This document shows positions 8,341 through 14,772 of a stretch of 14,772 nucleotides of DNA, in pieces. Position 1 is the first letter of the stretch, and each line of letters begins with the position of its first letter. A program made the position numbers and the translations under genes. Location: positions 1-14,772 of the forward strand of contig PDHQ01000592.1 of the NCBI GenBank assembly GCA_003339415.1. Direction: 5' to 3'. This DNA is from Ophiocordyceps camponoti-saundersi (nom. inval.) (lineage: Eukaryota; Ascomycota; Sordariomycetes; Hypocreales; Ophiocordycipitaceae). Below the pieces are notes generated by a model. The model was not told where the DNA came from, ran no database searches, and saw only the letters and a program-made list of their open reading frames with translations.

Positions 8341-8900
8341 GTAAATATCTTAGCGAGATCGGAGCTAACGAATTAATTATTAGTATAGTATTTTAGCGGG
8401 GGAAGAAAGATACCTTAAGTAAGTATAGTAAATACCTAAGGGGCGTAACTTCTTATATAACTAAAGTTTTTAACTAATATAAGGGGGGATCTCTAGCTAT
8501 AGGGGGAAGAGCCGTATAGTAATTCTCTATAAGGAAAATAATAAGGAGTTAGTTCTCTATATAAAGATAAGAGAAAGAAGTAATATAAAGGTAGAAACTA
8601 TTTAATTAAATGCTAAAAACTTTAAAAAGGGTATTTAAATTAGTAATTTATAATATAAAAATATAAAGTTTAAAATAAAGTTATAATTCCGTTTAGTAGA
8701 GTTTTTATTATAAGTCCTCTTTAAAACTTAACTTACGATATATAACTTTTATTATAGCTTTAAAGATAAAGTTAAGGGCTAATTACTTACTTAATTTATC
8801 CTCTTTTAAGGGAAACTAATTTATACTATATACCTAGTAATAGCCCCTATCTTAGCTTAACTACCCTTATATATTAACCCTCGGTAGCTTTTAGGAAAAG
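8340..8900. other. Decayed AT-rich stretch without a supportable gene
   Basis: Minus-strand readings are intermittently open (for example around 8,480-8,560) but no frame is consistent. One copy of the recurrent AACTATTTAATTAA motif lies at 8,596-8,609. I see no RNA gene or clean tandem repeat. Confidence 0.4.
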
Positions 8901-9660
8901 AAGAAAGGGTTTAGGAACTATTTAATTAAATTTTTTATAAGTTCCTAATAATTCCCTAGCTAAGGTAAGCGCTTATATTTCTTTCGGCGTCCCTATCTCC
9001 GCCGCCAAACTCCTCCCTAAGCGCGTGCCGTAATAATAAGTAATTAGCCTTTTTTCTCGGTAATAACTAACTTTTTCTTATAACTTAAATAAGGTATATA
9101 TAAGCGTAATAAAATAAAAGCGGAAAGGATTCTTTATAAAGGAAATAATAAAAGAAACTTTAGTTACTTCTCCTTAAGGTTTAATTTTTAGATTTATCGA
9201 CTCTAGCGTTCGCGCTAACCGCCCGCTAGTAGCATATCTCTCTTAGGTCCCTTCTCTCGCTCCTATTATTACTTAATTAAATAGTTATCGATAGCCTTAT
9301 TAATCTCGGCCTATATACTAGGGTATATAAGCCCTAGGGGCTATAAGCTAATAAAAAAACTAATCTTCGGGATTATTAGGATTATCTTCGGTTTTTAAAG
9401 CTAGTCTCTAATAAGTGCGCGTCCGGTATATACTATAATAAATCTAGTTATATTAAGTATAATATGCCTTCCTTATCGTACACGTCCGTAACTCTTAGTT
9501 TAAGTTATATAATTTTTATAACGCTTAACTTTTTTAACCTTAAAGCTAAGCGGGTCTAGGTTAATTAGTTCTTAGCTTATATTTATAGCTATAAGTCCTT
9601 CGCTAAGCTAGATTATAGGGTTCTTACTTAAAGTAAAATAAGTAAAGTATATTAATTTTA
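8900..9660 (-). pseudogene. RIP-decayed minus-strand coding remnant, heavily broken
   Basis: Parts of the minus strand read as protein with TAA/TAG stops, notably LALKTEDNPNNPED, FFY, LIAPRAYIP, YIGRD at about 9,400-9,300 and GAREGT, ERYATSGRLARTLESINL at about 9,265-9,190. A second minus frame is open at about 9,560-9,480 (LDPLSFKVKKVKRYKNYI). Frames switch, so indels or introns are likely. It lies downstream, on the same strand, of the stronger remnant at 9,661-10,190. No family recognised. Confidence 0.4.
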
Positions 9661-10180
9661 GCGTTCCTACGTCTTTTTCCTCCCTTTTTTTTTTAGGGGC
9701 TATTTTCTATAACGTAGGGTTCTTAATTAAATAGTCGCGCTTCGTTAACTTCTTCGTCCTTGCGCTACGCCTCGGAGAGAAAGCCGGCTATATCGGGGCT
9801 AGGTTTAATCTTATAAGTATTTTCTTCCCCGTAGTAAGTTTCTTAAGCTATAATATACCTATTAATTCCTAAGGGATTATTTTCTTTATCTTAGTTATTT
9901 CCTCTTTAGTTATAGCGTTATTAAGCGCCTTAGTCGCCTTATCTTCCTTCCTCGTATTCTTTATAGCGCTTATCTCTTATCTAACTCCTTCTAAAGTTAG
10001 GGGGTTTTTAGATCTAAGAGAAGATAAAAGGCTAGATATCGGAACTATTTAATTATTAGTCGGGCCTTTTATAGTCTTATCCTCGGGAAGGTCCTCGTCG
10101 TTTTCCTCCCTAACCTTTTCCTTATCTAAAGCCTTATTATCCCCGGCCCCTTCGCCCCTATTAAAATCGTTAATATTAAT
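9661..10180 (-). pseudogene. RIP-decayed minus-strand remnant encoding a highly charged region
   Basis: One minus frame runs through this region with sparse TAA/TAG stops. It begins with an acidic stretch (GDNKALDKEKVREENDEDLP, then EDKTIKGPTNN), followed by VPISSLLSSLRSKNPLTLEG, KATKALNNAITKEEITKIKK, LKKLTTGKKILIRLNLAPI and a very basic end (AFSPRRSARTKKLTKRDYLI, then APKKKGRKK). The acidic-to-basic layout looks like a disordered linker plus a nucleic-acid-binding tail; that is inference from composition. It follows the 10,190-10,806 segment with a frame change near 10,180-10,200. Every stop could be a former Gln or Trp codon. No known domain recognised. Confidence 0.6.
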
Positions 10181-10189
10181 CCTTTATAG

Positions 10190-10806
10190 TTTTTCCCGAT
10201 CTCCCTAAAGCTATCTTCTAACTCTAGTAGCGCCTAAGTATAGTATTATAATATAGCTCTTTATTATAAAGTTATTAGTAAGGGTCTTAGGCGTAATAGT
10301 TCGGTATCTTCTAAGGATCCGGTAATAGGGGATAGTGGCCTCGGGGCATAGGCCCCTAAGCGTTATTAAGCCTACTTCTAGCTTTATTAAGAGATCTTCG
10401 CCGCCCTCCTAGTTCCTTAGTTTAAATTTATAACTATTTCCTAAAAAGTTAAACTATTCTAACTTTCGGATACTTAGTTTATTCGCCCTAATAGTATATA
10501 GGTTATTAGTTATCTAAGCGATTAATTTATTATAGTTATTATTATCGCTATCTTTAGTTTATATAGCCTAGTCTTATAAAAAAATATAGGAATTTAAGGG
10601 GGTTTTAAAATCTTCTCTAAACTATTTAACGCTTAATCTTCGCTTATTCGATAAGCTATTAATATATATATTAAGTTTAAGACCGATAAAGCTATAAGCT
10701 TAGTATTATAATATAGAAAGGGCTAGGTATCCGTATTCGTACTCTCCTTTCTATCGCGTCCTAGGAATAACGATAAAATTAAAGGGGCAGTCCCCTTAAA
10801 ACTCGC
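10190..10806 (-). pseudogene. RIP-decayed minus-strand remnant, main body
   Basis: A single minus frame is readable for about 205 codons. Pieces in order are ASFKGTAPLILSLFLGRDRK, ESTNTDT, PFLYYNTKLIALSVLNLI, ALNSLEKILKPP, IPIFFYKTRLYKLKIAIIIT, VINLN, GTRRAAKIS, then PRPLSPITGSLEDTELLRLR and ALLELEDSFREIG. A cluster of TAA/TAG after KIS suggests a former glutamine-rich run. It is preceded upstream by a remnant in another frame (10,860-11,340) and followed by the charged region. The segment has a mix of hydrophobic and charged residues suited to a folded protein. I do not recognise the family. Confidence 0.6.
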
Positions 10807-11340
10807 TTAAGATATCTCTTTATACGGCTATTACCTTTTTCGATTAAGGTACTCGCCTTAGCTTTATTAAGTCGAAAAAATAGAGTACTCGGGCTTACTA
10901 ATCCTAAAAGAAGCTGCCCTAATAATACCTAATATTAGTCCTATCCGCTTTAAAATTAATTATATTACCTAAAAGAGGGTAACTATTTACTTCCTACTTA
11001 AGGTTAAACTTAGGCATAATATAATAAATTTTCTTCTTAAATAGTATATTAGTAGTCTCGTTTATAGTAATAGGTATTATAATTATTATAGGAATTATAA
11101 ATAGGTGTACTTTATCTTAGATTCCCTTATTTAAAATTTTTATTATAGCTTCTAGCTTAAAGCTAGTTACTTATAATTATCTTTATACTCTAAAAATAAA
11201 ACGCCCTATATTATCTATATAGCTACTTTAGTTTTAGATATTATTAAATAGGATAATATTAGTAATTTCCTTACTAGCTTAAAATATATATAAATATTTA
11301 ATTATATCTATAAAAAGCTTAACGCGTTCTTTCGGCTAAA
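10806..11340 (-). pseudogene. RIP-decayed minus-strand remnant, probable N-terminal part
   Basis: The best minus frame starts near 11,337 and reads PKERVKLFIDIIKYLYIF, stop, ASKEITNIILFNNI, then VTSFKLEAIIKILNKGI, stop, DKVHLFIIP, NETTNILFKKKIYYI, PKFNLK, stop, EVNSYPLLGNIINFKADRTN. All stops are TAA/TAG. A second minus frame that joins smoothly to the 10,190-10,806 segment is open only from about 10,960 downwards, so the frame change lies near 10,850-10,960. The upstream side (11,340-11,900) is a divergent intergenic region shared with the plus-strand remnant. Family unknown. Confidence 0.5.
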
Positions 11341-11895
11341 CTATTTATCTTATAAACTAAGGGGGCTATTTATACTTAAGGGTTCGCGCGAGCTTAGGAG
11401 TTACCGCCGAGAAAGGGAGATTAGGCGATATAGGCCTTATCGTTACTCTACTATAAAATATCGCTATAATAGTAAACTTATTATTTCGTTCGCTAAAAAA
11501 TAGCTTTTCTAATTTAAAGTTTACTTCCTTACTAAGCTTATAGTCTAGGTTTACTAAATTTATAATATATTTTAGTTATAATAATAGTGCGCTAAGTATA
11601 GCTTAGTTATTAAATAAATAGTTAGTTTAAAGGAAAAAGAGGGTGCGCGTAAGAAAAGAGGAAAAACGCGTCGCCTTATTTTATTATTATTTACTACCTT
11701 AGTTCTTAAGCTTATTACTTTATACTTTAGTTAGTACTACGATATCGCGAAAGGAAGAGCGGGGAGGGCTTTTTCCTAATTAGGAATAAATAGTTATTAG
11801 CTTACTATTTATATCGCCCTTATCCTCTCCCTCTCTTTTTTTTCTTTCTTTACTTACTTAACCTAGACGCGTTAATAGTAATAAGAATTTTTAAT
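11340..11895. promoter_or_regulatory. Divergent intergenic region with pyrimidine tract
   Basis: It lies between the presumed start of the minus-strand remnant (about 11,340) and the start of the plus-strand remnant (about 11,900). The plus strand has a C/T tract at about 11,818-11,856, typical of sequence upstream of fungal start sites, and a purine-rich stretch at 11,631-11,670 that is a pyrimidine tract for the minus strand. No ATG survives at either end. I infer a shared promoter region; there is no clear TATA box at a fixed distance. Confidence 0.4.
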
Positions 11896-11899
11896 TACG

Positions 11900-12895
11900 A
11901 TAGCGCTTAAGTTAATAGAAAAGGAGATAATTAAGGAGAAAAAGAAACGTCTCCCTAATATTTATAACCTTATCTTATATAAGTTAGATACTAAAAATAT
12001 AAGCGTCCTATTAAGCCTAGGCTAGTAAGGCTATATAGCGCTAAAAACTCTTCCTTACTCTAAATATATACGCGTAAATATTTTAATTAAATAGTTCCGG
12101 ATATTAAGATTAATTTTCTTTACTTAGATTTACGCCTACCTTAAGATTTAGTATAAGGGAGGCGTTAATATCGGGCACTTTAGTATTCCTATATTTATTA
12201 AGATAGCTTTCCGCGAGAAAATTCCTTAGGAAGCCCTAGCTTTTATTAAGATAGAAATAGGTATTATATCTCCTCTTAAGTTCTTTCTTTATTACTTTAT
12301 TAAGGCTAGAGAGAGAGAGTATTAGGAGAAAACGCTAAGGGAACCCCGAGTTACTTATATCCTAACTAAGATCGCGCACTTAAAGGGCTCCTTCTTTAAC
12401 TATTTAATCTAAAGGAAACGCCCTAAATATTATAAGGCTTTTCTTATTTCGATCTTTAGTTAATATAACCCGAGGTTATATACTTATTACTTATAATTAT
12501 AGATAATAATTATTACCTACTATAAGGAATATATATTAATATTATTTTATAAGTACATTTCGATATATAGCTAAGGGGGTTATAGTTATTTTAATTATAT
12601 TTAGAATAATACTAAGGTAGCTACCTATAATTAGCGTTAGCACTTTAAGTACGCTTATAGGGTAGAGATTAGTAAGGCCTTATAAATAGTAAGTTACTTT
12701 ATTAGTAGCTAGGATATTTTTACTAACTCCGTTATATACGAGGACTATCTAAATCCTTAAGTTACGCCTCGCTTAATTAAGGATATACCGAATCCGTTCC
12801 TAGATAATAGTTTAGAGCCTAGAGAGGGTAATAAGTAGCCTAATATTAAGGAGCGGGCTTAAAAAGTCCTAGAATTAGAGTAAAGTAATTTATTA
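11900..12895 (+). pseudogene. RIP-decayed plus-strand coding remnant, about 330 codons, unknown family
   Basis: A single plus frame, with codons starting at 11,900 and 12,782, runs the whole length. Its stops are TAA or TAG. Readable pieces in order are IALKLIEKEIIKEKKKRLPN, IYNLILYKLDTKNISVLLSL, YKGGVNIGHFSIPIFIKIAF, EALAFIKIEIGIISPLKFFL, YYFIKARERE, EKTLREPRVTYILTKIAHLK, YNPRLYTYYL, HFKYAYRVEISKAL, DIFTNSVIYEDYLN, then VTPRLIKDIPNPFLDNSLEP. Tyr and Ile are over-represented, as expected when His, Cys and Met codons pass through RIP. It diverges from the minus-strand remnant at 8,170-11,340, which suggests a two-gene module. The same frame stays partly open to about 13,625, but stops become denser and a minus frame competes there. 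I do not recognise the family. Confidence 0.62.
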
Positions 12896-13570
12896 TAGGT
12901 ATAAGGGTCTAGTAAAGAAGTTAAAATAAAAAAAAGTTATTATACCTTCGTTTAAGTATACTATCTAAACTAAAATACCTTCCCCTTCCTCTTTATAGAT
13001 ATTAAGTAAGAAAGGTTACGGGTATTTAAAGCTTATATAATAACCGTAGGATAGCTTTAATATAAAGGGCTTTCTTTACTTTAGTAATTTAAGGGAGCTA
13101 AACCTTAAGGGTAGTTTTTTTAGCTTAGTTTAAGTATCGAGGAGACTATCCCTAATAACTACTTTATTAGTTTAGTTACTAGGAGATATATAACTCCTTA
13201 AAACTATTTAATTAAGGGTTTTAATACTTAAAACCTAATTCTTATTTAATTTAGCGTTAAATTCCTCCCTAGCTAGGAGGGTAGTAGTTTTAATAGAGGG
13301 GGGTACTTTCCCTTATAGAAGCTAGTTATCTAAGTTAGAGGACTACTATCTATCTTCCGCTTAATAAAACTTTTTAAGATAATCCCTAGAAATTATTTTT
13401 TTAAAGTTAATCCTATTTAGTATTTTTAAAAGCACGGAACTATATCGGTATACTATTAGCTTACTAGCGTATATAATTATAGAGATAAGGGATTCGAATT
13501 TATCGTTTACTTTATCCTATACTTACGGTATATTAGCTTAAGAAACCGAAATCCGGATAACGCTAGCTAT
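12895..13570. pseudogene. Decayed coding sequence of undecided strand
   Basis: Both strands are partly open with TAA/TAG stops only. The minus frame that continues from R2 reads FKKIISRDYLKKFY, KVPPSIKTTTLLAREEFNAK and RDSLLDT, then TKLKKLPLRFSSLKLLK. The plus frame continuing from the remnant at 11,900 reads VTRRYITP and KLFKIIPRNYFFKVNP. The minus reading looks somewhat more like protein and would make the two remnants converge at about 12,900. One AACTATTTAATTAA motif lies at 13,202-13,215. No family recognised. Confidence 0.4.
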
Positions 13571-14265
13571 TATACCTTCGTTAATACCCCTTTTTTAAAG
13601 TTCTACGATAGTCCGTTTTAGGGTAGCCGATAAACTTAATAAACTAAAATAGGTCTAAGGACGATTTCTTAGTATATCTCGTTTCTTATAGCGTAATTAG
13701 CTAAGTAGATAATAAACCTAAAAACGAATTTGCTAATAGTATTTTAGTTAATAGCCGCTATATTTCTTCTATAGCTAGTAATATTCTCCCTTAGCTATTA
13801 GAAAGAGATTAATTAGCTACTATTATCCTTAGCTAATAAGAATTCTATTTACTTTAACTTTATATATTTTTTATATCCTTAGCTTAGTTTATAATAACTC
13901 TTTATTATTTCTTCTATAAGAGAAATCTTAAATTATCCTTTAGTTTTTTTACGAGGGTTTTATAGTTATACTTATATTCCTTCGTAAGCTTAATTATAAA
14001 CTTATTATCTAGATAGCTCTAAAGTAGCTCCTTATATATTATAATATTTTTAGGAGTTCCTATATTTAGATACGATTTATAAAATACTATTATAGAACGT
14101 ACTATAATATAATATTTATATATAAGCTAAGGGACGTATAGTCTTAGTTATTATATCGCTTAACTATCTAAGTAAATTTATCCGAATAATACTTTTATAT
14201 CTCCTATATTTACCTATTTGCTACGCCGGTATTTAGTACTAAGTAGTAATACTAGCGTGATAGAA
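13540..14265 (+). repeat. Long direct repeat, copy R2 (uninterrupted)
   Basis: This is homologous to R1 (6,040-6,345 plus 7,385-7,735) in the same orientation but lacks the ~1-kb middle part of R1. Shared landmarks include TTCGTTAATA, CTAAGGACGATTT, AGTATATCTCGTTTCT, TTAGCTATTAGAAAGA, ATAAGAGAAATC and TAGTACTAA, ending at TAGAAACCCGTTAAC, where the 36-bp array takes over. The upstream boundary fades gradually between 13,440 and 13,575. Confidence 0.85.
13575..14230 (-). pseudogene. RIP-decayed minus-strand gene in R2, 5' portion
   Basis: The minus strand reads RLYVP, stop, LIYK, then SIIVFYKSYLNIGTPKNIII, YKELL, stop, SYLDNKFIIKLTKEYKYNYK, TLVKKLKDNLRFLL in one frame from about 14,150 to 13,880. 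After a frame change near 13,860 it continues LINLFLIAKGEYY, YKKRDILRNRP, SLLSLSATLKRTIVEL and RGINEG to 13,575. These pieces match the R1 minus frame position by position, including shared TAA/TAG positions. The 5' end abuts the 36-bp array at 14,266. Stops are TAA/TAG only. It has the Lys/Tyr-rich, helix-prone look of a folded protein, but I do not know the family. Confidence 0.6.
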
Positions 14266-14610
14266 ACCCGTTAACTACTTATCTTATCCTTTAGGGGATA
14301 AACTTATTAACTACTTATTTTATCTATTAAGGGATAAACCTCTTAAATACTATTCTTCTCCCCTAAGGGATAAACTTATTAAATACTATTCTTATCCTCT
14401 AAGGTATAAAACTATTAACTACTATTTTTATCCCCTAAGGGATAAACTTATTAAATATTATTCTTCTCCCCTAAGGAATAAAACCGTTAATTACTATTTT
14501 TATCTTATAAGGTATAAACTTATTAACTACTATTCTTAGGATAAACCTATTTACTACTCTTCTTATCCCCTAGTAAATAAACCCGTTACTATTTATTACT
14601 CTTTTATACT
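14266..14610. repeat. Decayed 36-bp array next to R2
   Basis: Nine to ten degenerate units of the 36-bp family follow R2 immediately, of the form GGATAAACTTATTAA with TACTATTCTTATCCCCTAA. Neither GACAAA nor AACTGC survives, so every diagnostic CpA/TpG site is converted. The placement relative to R2 equals that of the array at 7,736 relative to R1. Confidence 0.92.
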
Positions 14611-14627
14611 TATTAAACTAGTTATAC

Positions 14628-14725
14628 TAGATAAGTTATCTAAGTAGGGTATAAAACGCCCTCTTCTCTTCCTCTCTCTCTTTTCTTTTTCCTTCTTCCT
14701 TTATCCTCTTCCTCTTTTTTTTTTC
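14628..14725 (+). promoter_or_regulatory. Promoter-like segment: GATA palindrome, TATA box and pyrimidine tract
   Basis: In order there is TAGATAAGTTATCTA (14,628-14,642), an inverted pair of GATAA cores of the kind fungal GATA factors bind, then TATAAAA (14,650-14,656), then an almost pure C/T tract from about 14,660 to 14,725. The spacing matches a fungal core promoter pointing right, out of the window. No start codon is visible. It could equally be the promoter of an element continuing to the right. Confidence 0.45.
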
Positions 14726-14750
14726 TTATATAGATTCTTTTATAAGAAAA
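14721..14750. repeat. 10-bp inverted repeat at window end
   Basis: TTTTCTTATA (14,721-14,730) and TATAAGAAAA (14,741-14,750) are perfect inverted arms around a 10-bp loop. It may form a hairpin in the transcribed leader of whatever lies downstream, or be an AT-rich coincidence. Confidence 0.5.
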
Positions 14751-14772
14751 GAAATATAGAATTTTTTTCTAC

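Larger units (their letters stand above)
8596..13215. repeat. Dispersed AACTATTTAATTAA motif, both orientations
   Basis: Exact or near-exact copies lie at 8,596-8,609 (+), 8,916-8,929 (+), 9,273-9,286 (-), 9,723-9,736 (-, one change), 10,043-10,054 (+, shorter), 12,083-12,096 (-) and 13,202-13,215 (+). A weaker copy is at 12,398-12,411 (+). Two copies joined head to head would make a perfect 20-bp palindrome. I found none in 1-8,500. The copies fall in different codon phases, so a shared peptide does not explain them. Confidence 0.7.

Noticed and set aside
6040..14265. R1 and R2 as the two LTRs of one 7-8-kb retrotransposon
   Set aside because: Both copies contain conserved coding frame, R1 has a 1-kb extra part, flanking similarity fades gradually, and I saw no primer-binding site, polypurine tract or recognisable pol motifs between them. 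It is not strictly excluded.
3808..14772. tRNA or rRNA genes
   Set aside because: I looked for conserved tRNA T-loop (GGTTCGA-like) and rRNA cores and saw no foldable candidate; a dedicated scan such as tRNAscan-SE would settle it.

Overview
The window looks like a repeat-rich, AT-rich heterochromatic block from a filamentous ascomycete (Pezizomycotina), heavily altered by repeat-induced point mutation (RIP). Outside the left-hand satellite, CpA and its complement TpG are almost absent and TpA is in large excess, while CpG stays common. ATG triplets are reduced to a handful on either strand from 3,810 to the end. I see no intact gene, rRNA, tRNA or CRISPR array. I cannot name the species; a subtelomere, pericentromere or AT isochore would all fit.

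Layout. Positions 1-2,435 are one large minisatellite with a 36-bp unit built of an 18-bp palindrome and an 18-bp linker. From 2,436 to 3,652 short runs of the same unit alternate with four copies of a separate ~160-205-bp sequence. The last copy opens into six tandem 31-bp units (3,622-3,807). From 3,808 to 7,735 lie RIP-killed coding remnants, mostly read on the minus strand, followed by a second, very decayed 36-bp array (7,736-8,126). From about 8,170 to 11,340 there is a minus-strand decayed coding region that changes frame several times. It diverges from a plus-strand decayed ORF at about 11,900-12,895. A block at 13,540-14,265 is a second copy of the block at 6,040-7,735, and it is likewise followed directly by a 36-bp array (14,266-14,610). 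A TATA-like box and a long pyrimidine tract end the window.

How the parts fit. The coding remnants were found by reading for frames in which every stop is TAA or TAG, as expected when RIP converts CAA, CAG and TGG codons. In the two homologous blocks the minus frame is conserved between copies. The 36-bp array sits at the presumed 5' end of that minus-strand gene both times. I therefore infer that array plus gene form one repeated module, probably a mobile element or subtelomeric gene family, rather than an independent satellite and an unrelated gene. The protein family is not recognised. The left-hand satellite still carries many unmutated CpA/TpG sites while the other arrays carry almost none, which points to recent expansion or homogenisation of the left array after the RIP that destroyed the rest.
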